From positions 17,036,309 through 17,100,308 of the forward strand of contig CM055110.1 in the NCBI GenBank assembly GCA_029204225.1: DNA of 64,000 bases, written 5' to 3'. Shown one piece after another: positions 12,987 through 24,313 of the stretch. The DNA comes from Diphasiastrum complanatum (taxonomy: Eukaryota > Streptophyta > Lycopodiopsida > Lycopodiales > Lycopodiaceae). Each line of letters begins with the position of its first letter. Positions within the stretch are counted from its first letter, which is position 1. The position numbers and the translations under genes were made by a program. The notes under the pieces are model-generated. The model saw nothing but the letters and a program-made list of their open reading frames with translations. It did not search any database and was not told the origin of the DNA.

Positions 12987-14603
12987 ATGGCATCTATAAA
13001 TGCATATCTTTTGGATACTAATAGGAGGCTCAATAAAACTAAGTATTCCATATGAAAAGTTAGAATGGAATCCATCATGACCATGCAAGATCTGATGGAA
13101 ATTGTAAATGGTAAGGAGGGTGAGCCTATTCATCCTCAAGAAAAAGCCAAATACATCAAGAGGTGCAATGTTGCACTACATTGCATAAAAATGAATGTTG
13201 CAAATGAACTCTTAAGAGAGGTAGGAGATTGCACTTCGGCTCAAGATGCTTGGGAGACTTTGCAAAAGGTATATGAATCCAAGAACCAAACTAGAATGTC
13301 AGCTTTGAAGAATCAGATCTATAGAAGCTATCAAAAGAAAGGAGAGAGTGCACATACTTTTGTCCTAAGAGTAAAGGAATTGAACAAAGAGCTAGCCTTC
13401 ATAGGTGATCCTATCAAGGATGAAGAGCTTGTTCAACTCATATTGAATGGACTAAGCTTTGAATTTGACAATTTGGTTCAGGGATATGCAATTACGGGTA
13501 AGCTACCCATACTTGAAGAACTCCAAGGCACACTCATGGCCAAGGAATCAAGAAGGAGCCAAATGCAAGAGAGGATGGATAGGCTTTCCATCCAAGGTGT
13601 AGATGACCAAGCTCTCTTCACCAAAGGCAAAGGCAACTTCAAAGGCAAAGGATCAACATTCAAGAAGTCTTCAAAGCTTGAGGATCAAGAAGGACCCTCA
13701 AAGGCATCTCCATCAACCACCAAAGTCAAGAAGGACAAATCAAAGGTGAAGTGCTACTATTGTAGCAAGATGGGGAATTATGCCTCGGAATGCTTCAAGA
13801 GGAAGCAAGATCAAAGCCAAGCCAACATGAGAAAAGATGAGGAGGAGGAGAGTTCACACGAGGACTCTCTCATGATGTCCATATTTTCTTCAACAAGTTT
13901 CAAAGGAGAAGATCCTTGGTGGATTGACTCGGGTGCTAGTTCACACATGACTAGTAAAAGGGAGTTTTTCTCTTCTCTCTTATCTTATGATGGACCTATA
14001 AAGTCTATCTATACAGCAAATGATGAAGCTTGTAAGATTTAAGGAGTTGGTAGCATTCCCCTTTGCTTAGGATCTTCCAAAAAGATCAACATAGAAGGTG
14101 TTTTGTACATTCCTACAATTTTCAATGTTGACTTTGCTTCAAATGAATGTTTCATCAAGAAGAAGGATAAGATAGTGGCTAAGGGCACTAGACTTGGAAA
14201 ACTTTATAAGTTGGATGCATTTGTGGATACTAATGTTGTCATGTTGGCCGAGAAGAGCAAGTTCATCAAGCATGGAATGGAGAACAAAGTATGCCATCTC
14301 CAAAGAAGCATCTATGGCTTGAAGCAAGCCTCGAGATCTTGGAATTTAAGACTACATTGCTATCTTATTTCACTTTCTTTTGTTCAAATTGAATATGATC
14401 CCACTCTTTACATTGAGTTTGATGATGTTGGTATTGTACTTTTACTCATTTATGTAGATGACATCATCATTAGTGGAAATAGTGTTGATGGTATTGAAAA
14501 AATCAAGATAGATCTATCCTTAGAGTTCAAGATGGTAGATCTAGGGTGTCTTCACTTCATCTTAGGCATAGAGGTACTTAGAGGTCTAATTTTATCTTTA
14601 TAA
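12987..14603 (+). pseudogene. copia A gag-protease fused to late RT
   Basis: Gag begins at ATG 12987 (MASINAYLLDTNRRLNKTKY), but a TGA at 13053-13055 replaces the conserved Trp. The open frame restarts at Met 13065. It holds the gag core (AWETLQKVYESKN, then LILNGLSFEFDNLVQ), a zinc knuckle CYYCSKMGNYASEC in which the usual His is Asn, and the protease active site WWIDSGASSHMT. A TAA at 14040-14042 follows (GAA in relatives), then GVLYIPTIF, the pre-integrase block, and after the deletion the RT end with LLIYVDDIIISGN. A frameshift near 14580 ends the frame. Confidence 0.9.
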
Positions 14604-15415
14604 GTCAAGTAAACTATGCTCAAAGTCTTTTGAAGAAGTTTAAGATGGAAGTATGCAAAAGTGTTGACACACCAATGGAGCAAGATGTAAAACTGCCATA
14701 TGAAGATGATGAAAGATCCTTCATGGACATCACTTTGTTTAGGCAACTTATAGGTTCCTTAATGTGGATCACTATAACTAGACCAGATCTTAGCTTTAGT
14801 ATATGTAGGTTGAGCCAATCCATGCAAAAGCCATTGAATATCCATTGGAAAAAGACTAAGAGGATTCTAAGATACATCTAGGGTACATTGGATTTTGGGA
14901 TTCTATATGGAGGAGATGTGATTAACCTTCATGCATTTAGTGATTCAGATTATGCAGGCAACAAGAGGGATAGGAAATCAACAAGTTCCTATTCAACTTT
15001 CATAGGAGAAGGTGTGGCTTCATGGCTTTCAAAAAAGCAAGAAACTATATCTCTATCTTCAACCGAGGCTGAGTACAAAGCTTTGACAACCACTACAAAG
15101 GAGGTACTTTGGATCAAGAGATTATTGGTGGAGCTAAAGATCATGGATTCAGAGGAGGCACCAATCATCTACAATGACAATATATCAGCCCAACACCTTG
15201 CATCTAACCCAATCTTCCATGCAAGATCTAAGCACATTGAGATATGCCATCACTTTGTGAGAGAAATGGTGCAAGCCAAGGAGATTGCTTTGGAGCATGT
15301 TCCAAGAAATGAATGTGTAGCTGATCTACTCACTAAACCACTTCAAAGGACACCTTTTATGAAGTTCAGATCATCACTTGGAGTGATTAGTAAAGCAATG
15401 ATTGAACCAAGCTAG
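14604..15415 (+). pseudogene. copia A RT tail and RNase H
   Basis: Frame shifted relative to the RT above. It encodes the connection (KFKMEVCKSVDTPMEQDVKL, then GSLMWITITRPDLSFSICRL), a TAG at 14879-14881 where relatives have Lys, then RNase H: FSDSDYAGNKRDRKSTSSY, SWLSKKQETISLSSTEAEY and the HARSKHIEI block, ending in a natural TAG at 15413. Catalytic Asp and Glu positions look present. Confidence 0.9.
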
Positions 15416-15418
15416 ATA

Positions 15419-15429
15419 GTGAGGAGGAG
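15419..15429 (+). promoter_or_regulatory. polypurine tract, copia A
   Basis: GTGAGGAGGAG directly before the 3' LTR; primes plus-strand DNA synthesis. Confidence 0.85.
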
Positions 15430-16111
15430 TGTTAAAAATTCACAATTCTAGCTTGACTAGTTTTGGTCATATGACTTGTAAATAGTTAGATGGTCATGAT
15501 GTGTCTTGTCACACGTGCCAAATAGCATATGATTCCATTCATAAGGATGTTCTCAAGTAGACCTAAGTGTTAGAACCTTTGGAATGAGTCCAAATTATGC
15601 TTAGATACAAGAGAGATAAAATAGGAGCTATTTTTGGTAATTTTTGCATTGTTGAGGGATCTCCAAGATTCCAACCCTAACTTGGTAGGGATGAAAGATC
15701 CACCAAAATTAGCATTAGGGATAGGTTTATGGCTACTCACACCGGCCCAAAACCGTGATGGATCATGTATATATAGGTGATGATATCTCACCAAAATCAA
15801 TCAAGCATTTTCATGATTTTTCTCTCATAATGGTGCAATTGCTCTCTATGTTCATAATTGTTTGAGTTCTTGTGATTACTAATAATTATAGGATTGACTG
15901 TAGGTCTGGTGTACAGTACTCAAACTGTGGTAGGCCGTACTTTCACACGTGTGAAGCCTTCTTCAAGGATTTGGGCCATTTAGTGAGGTTCAAGCATAGA
16001 TTTTTCATGGATTTTAATGGTTCAACTAGTGCTAATCTTATGAGATCATAATCTATTGTTTCCCTCATCATTTCAAGTGTTTTAGGATCCTTATTTGTTG
16101 TAATTTTTACA
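15430..16111 (+). repeat. 3' LTR of copia A
   Basis: 682 bp, TG to CA, matching 11491-12174 with about 4 percent differences and a small indel. It is followed by the target duplication tctac and the resumed copia B gag. Confidence 0.95.
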
Positions 16112-16166
16112 TCTACATCTTCGGAAGAACAAAAGAAGTGTGAAAAAAGTACAAAAATGACCAAGA

Positions 16167-16969
16167 GTGGATCCTAATCTGATCCTCAACAGGGATTGGT
16201 TGTCAGATTACTTGATCTATCAATCTACTTGAGATTAAGATCAATCTAGATCAATTCTAGACACAAAATCCTAACAACAACAATCATTAATTGAAGGTAG
16301 GTGTACTTTCTGGTTTCACATGTGTGAAACACTGTCTGAGTACGGAATCCAACCTGAAAATCATGTACACATTGATAGAAACTCAAAACAATCAAAATGA
16401 ATGTAGACAAATGGAGAGAATCACTCAAAATTGCTTCCAAAACCAAGATTGGTGTCTCACACTGATTATGGCCAAATGTGGCTCTATATATACAATAAGT
16501 GAGAGCTCGTGGTACTGATCATCCCTTTGATCCCACATGTGTGAAGGTGCTTTGTCATATGATGATTCATCATGGAAAACTGACACTTGGACAAAACCTT
16601 CTATTTTGAGCACTTTTGGTCCATTTTCCTTCTATATGGAGATCTACTTGAAAATCTTCTAGAAGTCAAAATTCGTCTACTTCAGCTTATTCCACACATG
16701 TGAGCTATCATCTACACATGGGATGTGACACCTAATAAAAGGATGTGGCTCATGCAATCAATAGATTGATGCCATGTGTCATATGTCTAGAAATCTAGTT
16801 TTTGGCCTTTTTAGCCATTAGAGCTTGAATTAAATCATATGTACAACCTATATGATTATGGTACATGACAAGTACACTATTTCCACACGTGGGAATAGGC
16901 TCCACACATGTGTAATCATCCTACATACAAGATTTTTGGCCTCTACCAAGCTTACTTTTGCATTTTTCA
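16167..16969. mobile_element. solo LTR or short insertion X inside copia B gag
   Basis: About 803 bp of non-coding DNA bracketed by caaga (16162-16166 and 16970-16974). Removing it and one caaga restores the B gag frame (MTK joins KWDRRD). It ends in CA and begins G-TG, so the first base may be a mutated or sixth duplicated base. No internal genes, which fits a solo LTR left by LTR-LTR recombination. It contains five CACATGTG/CACGTG-type motifs. Confidence 0.72.
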
Positions 16970-16974
16970 CAAGA

Positions 16975-17248
16975 AGTGGGATAGAAGAGATGCACAAGCA
17001 CATTCTATGGTTGCTCTTGCAGTGAAAAGATCTATCTTACTTCATATTAGATCTTGTAAGACATCTAAAAGTGCGTGGGATACACTTTATACTATGTATA
17101 GAGTAAAAAATCCAGCAAGAGTGGTGTATCTCAGAAATCAACTTTCTTTGTTGAAGATGCAAGAAGGGGATCAAGTGACCAATCACTTGATGAAGATCAA
17201 GGATCTTTATGAGGAGCTTCTCAATATTGATAAGATAATTGAGGATGC
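16975..17248 (+). pseudogene. copia B gag, middle block
   Basis: Gag core: KWDRRDAQAHSMVALAVKRS, then CKTSKSAWDTLYTMYRVKNP and LRNQLSLLKMQEGDQVTNHL, ending at IEDA where gypsy G1 is inserted. It corresponds to the UBN2-type gag domain that builds copia particles. No stop is present in the B-derived part. Confidence 0.88.
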
Positions 17249-18510
17249 TGTCATACTATATCAATAGGGTTAATATAGATTTTGCAGTAAATAGTGTCGT
17301 TCCCACAGAGGACAGTGTTAGAAAGTTATGTATTTGGTACAATTATGGCAAGTGGTTTCAAGTGTTATTCAGGTTGTCAATAGACATTAAAAAGTAACCA
17401 GTATTACTTATGGTTTGGGGAATGTAATATTAATAATTTCAGAACAACAATCTAGCCTCTATCAAATCGAATGAAATGCATTCTACAGATGAGATGTTAT
17501 CAGAGTAGTATAGTAGTACTACACTCTGGCTGATTAAGGTGTCAACAAGAGTCGAGAGTTGTTCGATGTATTCGCGACTATGCAGACAATTAATTAATCA
17601 TGTTCGTGAACTGTTCATTTCTAGATAGAAGTCCTCAACAACTAAAGTCCAAATTAATGGTTAAAGAACACGAATGGTTTTAGAGCACGTTAGAAACTTA
17701 TGTCAATGTCAATCAGGAAAATAGATCAAAGACTCAATTCTTGAGATAGGGACTGTCATCTCATATGTATACGTACAACTTTATTCAATGATCATGCTAG
17801 ATTGTACCAACGATAGTCGTTATTCGAGTGCCGAAAAGAAAGTATCCATGACAGACAAATAAGATGGTTTTAAGACAACTCTTTAGAGCCTGTTTTACGG
17901 ATACACAACAAATGACTGTAATGCACTAGAGAGTCTGTCTGATCAGAGACTAATTCATGTAATGTGTTAGAGGTTTTTTGCAGACTCAAGATCACTCACA
18001 CTCAATAGTGCAGAGAACAGAGATAAGAGAGAATAACTCACAGAACTCTATTCACTTCTTCAACATCTTACATATGCATAAACTCTTCTCTCTCGATGCT
18101 CGAGATTGAGGTGTGAGATCAATATATGTTCTATGGGACGAACAAACACACCTCTTAAACAACAGGTGCGTCGCTCCCGCGAAAGGGTCTAGTTAACAAT
18201 TAGACTGAAAATAGGTTCAATTATACCATAAAAGGTATACTTAACTACGAGTTAAAGTTACTCTAGTTTAATATGTCTTTTCGTATCTAGTCGTTTCGTG
18301 TGGACGACCTAGTAAAGGTTATCCAAAGCAATGTCTTTCCCATTAAAGGTCTTGCCCTTAATTAAAAGGCAAGTACTTAGGAGATATATTCCCGAAAAAT
18401 GGCTTAGGCCTCTTCATGATTTATACTTAACCAGCTCATATCTTCATTTTCGAGTATATCATGCCATATTTATCTTGATATTCAATTTTTAACAATAAGG
18501 TGGCATCACA
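17249..18510 (-). repeat. 3' LTR of gypsy G1
   Basis: 1262 bp, TG to CA. It pairs with 24534-25789, and its inverse is related to the G3 LTR at 50319-51652. Confidence 0.93.
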
Positions 18511-18599
18511 TATCCCCTTTCTCAAATGTGAAACATCCTTGTGAACATAACATCTTCTTTTTGAGGTTTATTCACGAAACATTTTGTTCTTACGATTTT

Positions 18600-19033
18600 C
18601 GTTAAGGCGAAAAGATATTTCTTCGTATATTTCGTCCTAATTGGCCTCGCACATGACCTTTGAAGTCCACCTCAGAGATTGAGTGGATGGAATTCACAAA
18701 TTCAGTACTTACTTCAGATAAGATTATAGAAGGATCCACTTTCAGATCACCCAACCTGCGTTGATCCAAATAAGACTGGATGGATGCGCGGATTCCTGTG
18801 CGTGCTTTTCAAATGATAGTAGAACTAGAACTTGATCTAGAAGCCATTGGTTGAATGTTTGACAACAGCTCCGTAGATCGCAAAAGTTTGTATGAGAGTG
18901 CTTTGATCACAAAGAGAATGAGCGTAGAAAAGCATGTAATCGCAGGAAGAAAATGGAAAATAACTATGTTATGCAGTAGCGGTGTGGAAGAGATGATGAC
19001 GTGACATGGTGACATGACATCTATCACTTCCAT
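18600..19033 (-). pseudogene. G1 remnant of the extra ORF downstream of integrase
   Basis: The minus strand encodes a start-like segment (PMASRSSSSS), then after a frameshift a block with LGDLKVDPSIILSEVSTEFV, closely matching the beginning of the large G3 ORF at 47421. The homology ends after about 60 residues and is followed by the 3' LTR-adjacent DNA, so most of this ORF was deleted from G1. Confidence 0.7.
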
Positions 19034-19200
19034 TTATGGAGGACATGCATGGCTCAGTGTTTGAAACTATAATTTGACATATCGATCTTTAATGACGAAA
19101 GACCGTTTGTGAAAAGAAAAGAATTAAATTAAGAAGAAACAATATTTGTTTTGATATGTGAGCGTACACACGTGTGAATAATGATGATCGCATGGCCATC

Positions 19201-19650
19201 ATCTTTAATGGAGGAATACACAAAGTAGGTTGAAAGATTCTTGAAAATATGCTAGAAAGATTCTAGAAAGTTTCGCGAAACTTTCTTGTAGGACTAAAAA
19301 ATGATACAAAAACTCACGAAAATTTCTCGAAAATTTTAGCAACATACTAGAAAATTTCTTGAAAAACTGGAGAAAATGCTAGAAAAGATTCTTGAAAAAT
19401 TCTCGAAAACGATTTATGAAAATTTGATTAACAAATTTAGTGTCGCAAAAAATTCTTGAAAATACTTTAAAAATTATATTGAAAGATTGAGAGAAGTCAA
19501 GAAAAATTCTCGAAAATTTTACGAGACATTATGAAAAATGTTGGAAGGTTGTAGAAAATTCCACGAAAATTTCTAGAAAAGATAAAAGAAAAGTCGCGAA
19601 AAATATTAGAAAAGATAAAAGAAAATTCGTGATTAATTCCAAAAAAATAC
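19201..19650. repeat. degenerate TTCTCGAAAATTTT-type repeat with ten TTCnnGAA sites
   Basis: Low-complexity block between integrase and the extra ORF of G1. TTCnnGAA occurs at 19238, 19261, 19272, 19324, 19356, 19389, 19400, 19453, 19507 and 19571. This is the inverted half-site pair of heat shock elements (nTTCnnGAAn). G3 has only a short version around 46900-46990. Confidence 0.8.
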
Positions 19651-19690
19651 TAGTAAATAATAAGAATAAAAAAAAAATTCTGGTCAAAGG

Positions 19691-20870
19691 TAGTATTTCT
19701 TCAGTCTGGACCCATCAATACGTGTAGGTAACAGTTCACCTTCAAGTGATTGAAGTTGCACAGAAGTATTGTCAAACACCTCTATAAATTTATACGGTCC
19801 AAGCCATTTCATATGGAGTTTTTCAGGGAACTTTTGATGTCTCGACTATCATATATCAGCGCAAAGTCATCAGCTTTCAGATCACATTTCTTGATATGAC
19901 TGTCATACTTCTTCTTTCTTTGTTCTTGGATTTTCTTCGTTAATTTTTGTGAAGTCACACGAGCTTCAGCTAGTTCTTCAATATTAGTCAACCTTTCGTT
20001 TATACATTTTGCATCTGTTCGTTGAGCTTGAATACGAAAAGTTTTCACCTCAAATTCGATAGGCAAAATAGGATGCATACCATACGTAAGGAAATATGGT
20101 GTCTGTTTCGTCGTGATTTTTTTAAGCCCAGAGAACTGATGGTAGTTTCTGATCCCAATCCGTCGTATGTGCAATAGTAATTTTGTTCAGGATCTTACAT
20201 AAAATTCCATTAGCTCTTTTTGTCAACCCGTTTGCTTTTGGATTATACGGTGTAGTTTTTCTGTGTTTGATCAGAAAATATGTTGTCAGCAACCATATCG
20301 TCTCATTTAGAAAATGTGTACCTCGGTCACTTACTAGTTCAAGTGGACAACCATATCCTGTGATGATACTTTTGAATAAGAATGTCGTGACAATTTTTGC
20401 ATTATTTTGTTTCGTTGGCTCTGCTTCAACATTCTTTGTAGCATAATCCGTTGCAACTAGAATATAACGACATTTTGTATGTCGGGTCACAAGTTTGATT
20501 GGACCGACAAAGTCAATCCCCCACTTTTCAAATGGTGCAAGAGGCAGGATTGGTGTCAATGGCCAATTCATTGCTTTTGTAGGCTTACTAGATCTCTGGC
20601 ATGGACCACATGAACGAATAAAGTTTGATACATCCTTGAACATTGTTGGCCACCAATACTTGGCAGTCAATATCTTATTAACAGTATTTTTCAAAGCAAA
20701 ATGTCCACCAGCATCTTTTGAGAGTAAGGCTTTAACGACCTTTTCAATGTCTTCAGTTTCGAGACATCTATGAAGCTGATGATCTACACCAAGCTTGTAC
20801 AAGATATTGTTAATAATCGTATAAGGTGCTACCTTATATTAAAAAACTGTCTTTTGTTCCAAATCGTAAC
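19691..20870 (-). pseudogene. G1 integrase
   Basis: Minus strand: zinc-binding domain (ALLSKDAGGHFALKNTVNKI and CGPCQRSSKPTKAMNWPL), catalytic core with [10 protein letters not shown] (first Asp) and LVSDRGTHF (second Asp). The third acidic residue, 35 residues on, is Lys: NGLTKRANGIL, codon 20218-20220, where the family has Glu. The C-terminal domain includes KWLGPYKF (GPY/F motif) and ends with RLKKYYL. A frameshift near 20150 and another near 19850 split it. Without the Glu it should not catalyse strand transfer. Confidence 0.9.
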
Positions 20871-20939
20871 CATCCGGATATATCTGATCCTTGAGATATA
20901 TAATAATATCGGATGAAATTTCAAATAGATGTTCGTTTG

Positions 20940-21706
20940 GAAAATCATCATTAATAGATTCTTCAATTTTTTCCGTGCTGAGTCGTGATATATAATCAAC
21001 ATTTGTATGATATTTTCCTTGACGAAGCTCTACTTGATAAGTGAATTCCTGCAGAAGTAGAACCCATCAAGCAATTCGTCTTGATAGATCTGGTTTATTC
21101 ACAAGATACTTAAGAGCATAATGATCAACATGAAAAATAAATGCATATCCCAGCAAATAATGTCGAAATTTCTTTACAGTGAAAATCATGCCAAGTGCTT
21201 CCCTTTCTGTAGCCAAATAATTCTTTTGAGGCACTGAGTTGTCGACTCGCATAGTAGATGGGATGATCTATCTTTTGGTTGTCCTTTTGACTTAGACAGA
21301 CGCCAATAGCAAATGCGGAAACATCAACATAACTATGAAATAAAATAGCCCAGTTGGGTGGTCTCAAAATAGGAGCATTGATCAACCTTTGCTTAAGTTC
21401 TTTGAATGCTTTCTGCTGTTCATTCGTCCACAAGTATTCCACTTGTTTCTTCAATAGATGTGTAAGAGAGGCAACAATAGAAGCATGATTTTGAATAAAT
21501 CTCTGGTAATAGCTAACATGTCCTAAGAAAGCTCTTAGTTCACATAAATTGGTTAATATCTGGAGATTCTTTATAAGCTCGACTTTATCTTTGTCGACTT
21601 CTATTCCTCTGTTTGATATCATGTGTCCAAGTAATATTCCTTCTTTCATCCCGAAAAAATATTTCTCTGGATGAAGAGATAAACAAGTATCTTGACACCG
21701 TTGCAA
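20940..21706 (-). pseudogene. G1 RT thumb and RNase H
   Basis: Starts in the RT thumb (LSLHPEKYFFGMKEGILLGH, then ISNRGIEVDKDKVELIKNL and ELRAFLGHVSYYQRFIQNHA), then RNase H with [20 protein letters not shown] and [12 protein letters not shown] frameshift near 21235 leads to [19 protein letters not shown], then HVDHYALKYLVNKPDLS. The palm with the catalytic YxDD box is not found upstream, so the RT is inactive by deletion. Confidence 0.88.
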
Positions 21707-21783
21707 TGTTAATTCATACTGGCCTTGGTATGGCCATGAGTTTGGTGCATGGTTGACTCCATAGATGTTTTCTTGTCGTCAAC

Positions 21784-22560
21784 CTAGTTCTTGTTACCAA
21801 ATTCATGTTTAGATTCGTCACTCAAATCGTCAAACTCTTTTGAGTGCATGTCTGCAACTATAATTTCTTCATACGAAACATCCACTTCAGCGTTGCAGGC
21901 GTCGAAGAATTCTTCTTTGTCAACATTCTCATAACATTCAAAATATTGCACTTCAATGTCAGATTCATTAGAAAAAACATGTAAGGCATAAAAAGATTCT
22001 TCTGAGGTAAAACTGGTGTTAGACAAAGGAGTTTCACCTTCATATTTGTCACGACTCCAAGTAATTATTTGTTTTGCTGGCTTACCTTGATTATTGGTCT
22101 CACCAATCTCAACTCTCTGGATTTCCAATGAACACTTGCATTTAATTGATAAATCTAGGGTCGTCCAATCAGCACATAATAGGATGACAAACTGAGTGGT
22201 TTGATAACTATGAAATTCATTGTGAATGGCTTGGCTTGAATGTAAACAGTGACATCCTTCAGTTCTCCAACAAGTTTTCGTCATGTCGAATTAGCTAACT
22301 TGATGTTTCGCTGTGTCGGTTGAATGTCAGTCAGCCCCAAAGCATGAGCTGTGTCTTCTATTATTATGTTCATGCTGGAACCAGACTCAATTGGCACTTT
22401 TTCGATCAGGCATCCCGCACTGGTAATATCAATTTCAGGTGCACCAAGATCACCTAAATCAATAGACAGAACACCAGCATTTAGCAAAGAAACTTTTTTT
22501 TCTTTTTCGGTGCAGAAAGACCTTTCAGTTGCTTTATGTAATAAGTGTTATCTGCCAACA
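21784..22560 (-). pseudogene. G1 aspartic protease and following spacer
   Basis: Protease frame 22281-22487 contains LGAPEIDITSAGCLIEKVPI, then ESGSSMNIIIEDTAHALGLT. The usual catalytic DSG is ESG here. It continues in a shifted frame (GELKDVTVYIQAKPFTMNF, then SLSSYYVLIGRPWIY). Downstream, 21784-22052 encodes an acidic spacer. The closely similar fragment at 59080-59500 has the Asp (IDSGSS), so the D-to-E change is private to G1. Confidence 0.85.
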
Positions 22561-22561
22561 A

Positions 22562-24313
22562 CTACTCAAATGTAATGTTCGGACGAAGAGATCCAATATC
22601 AGTCACGATGTCATAGTCCTTCGTCTTTGATTTCAAGATTGGCTTACTAATAACAGAACTAGACAATTTTGTCTTCGTGATTTCGTCGTCTTCTTTCTCA
22701 AAAGTGACCACCTTCTCTGCAGCAGCTGACTGAAGTTCAATGCTGATAATTTCTTTCGCCTCTGCTGAGATATCTTTTGCAAATAACTTTGCAGCATCGC
22801 AGTCATAGTCAGGGTCATCTTTAAGATCTTCCTTAGTCGTAGATTTGTTCGTCATTTTACTTGAAGATTTCTTCTTTGAGGACTTTCTGCGCTTCGTCGA
22901 AGATTTCTAGTCAGGTTTCAAGGAGCTTTTGCTTCTCGTTGTGACTTTGTCACTTGGCCAAGACTGATCTTCTGTCTTTGCCAATTTTTCTTCAATAACA
23001 TCAATTCTCTGCACAATAGCATCAGTCGAAGATTTTGCTTTTGAGTCTGCAGCAGCTGGTGTTGCTACATACTGATATTTGGGTCGCAGCTTTCGCGGCT
23101 GAGGCTCTCTACAATTCTAGCATAACGGTACATAACCAATCAGCTTTCGCGGCTGAGGACAATCAGGTGAAAAATGTTCCGGCTCTCCACAGCTATAGCA
23201 GTTGCCCAAAACTGGTTTAGTCGCGGTTTGAGACTTCGCTGGTCCAACAAATTCAGGAGGATTATGTTTCTTGGTGCGAACTTGGATCTGCCCTGCTGGG
23301 CTGATGCTGTAGTACCCTGAACATAGTTAGTAGTCGCATCATTTTGAAGAATAAAAAGTACCTCAGTGGGCAGGATCTTCAATGTATTTGACATTCACAG
23401 TGGTGCAGTCTTCCTTAGTGTGTCTTGAAGTTCCACATTTCGTACACCACATTCCTGAGTTGGAAGAAGACGCTTTCGGTATTTTATCTGCAACTTCAGA
23501 GATCTGCACTTTCAAATCATTAAACTTTTTATTAAGGTCAGCCATATTACTCTTCCAAAGCTTTTCAACTTTAGAAGTTGACAACTTATCCTCGACAACT
23601 TTTGTGTCATCCTTTCGTTTAGTTTGTCGTTTATTCTTTCTCTCTCCTTTGTCAGCTTCTGATTCTGATGAATCGCTGCCTTCCAATTCCGAGCTTGAAG
23701 AGCTGGTACTTGAATTAGAATCTCAATCATCATCGTTGTCACTAGAGTCAGTCTTCGACTTTCGAGATTTCTTAGTTGATCATCGCTTTCGTGCTAGTTT
23801 TGAGGTCTCAAAATTTTGGGGACTAGCTATTATTGCTGCTAAGGAGGTCATGTCCCCTTTTCTGCAATACCGATCAATCTTTGGTGGTAAACCAGCCAAA
23901 AACCATTCGATCTTCATATCAACGGGATATACACCAATTAGTTTTCCTATGAGATTTTTAACCTTTCGTGTATATTTGCGAAGGGATTCTTTAGTCTTCT
24001 TCTGAACATCGTTCAGACGTCCGAGAATTCTAGATTTGTAACTGATTTCTCTGAACTAATTCAGAAATGCATCTTTCAGCAGGTACCAGGTTCCTACATG
24101 GCTTGGTTCAACTTGACTGTACCAGATGCGCGCCTGCTTTCTTAGCAGACCAGGGAAGATTCGTAGTTTGTCTACGTCAGTACCTTCGTTATTTGCATTA
24201 GCTATTGACTCAAATTGTGAGACATAGCTATCTGCATCGTTGAAAAAAGTTCCTTTAAAATAATCGTATTTAATTTTTGAAATAGAAGTGAAACGTGCAG
24301 CAGGACCCTCCAT
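22562..24313 (-). pseudogene. G1 gag
   Basis: Begins at ATG 24313 (MEGPAARFTSISKIKYDYFK) with the gag core (FESIANANNEGTDVDKLRIF and ARIWYSQVEPSHVGTWYLLK), continues after a stop with KYTRKVKNLIGKLIGVYPVD, then a Ser/acidic region. Two CCHC knuckles follow: CTKCGTSRHTKEDC (near 23430) and CYSCGEPEHFSPDC (near 23190). A hydrophilic linker (22562-22855) leads to the protease. Several stops and frameshifts are present. Confidence 0.85.

Larger units (their letters stand above)
11491..16111 (+). mobile_element. Ty1/copia element A, complete ends, internally deleted
   Basis: LTRs at 11491-12174 and 15430-16111 bound gag, protease, the 3' half of RT and RNase H. The 5-bp target duplication tctac is at 11486-11490 and 16112-16116. 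Integrase and the first half of RT are missing: the pre-integrase block (LYKLDAFVDTNVVMLAEKSK) runs straight into late RT (FIKHGMENKVCHLQ) near 14262. By eye the two LTRs differ at roughly 4 percent of positions, so insertion is not very recent. Jumping would need enzymes from another copy. Confidence 0.95.

Noticed and set aside
23382-24005. 207-codon plus-strand frame
   Set aside because: Shadow of the G1 gag, which reads on the minus strand and contains the zinc knuckles.
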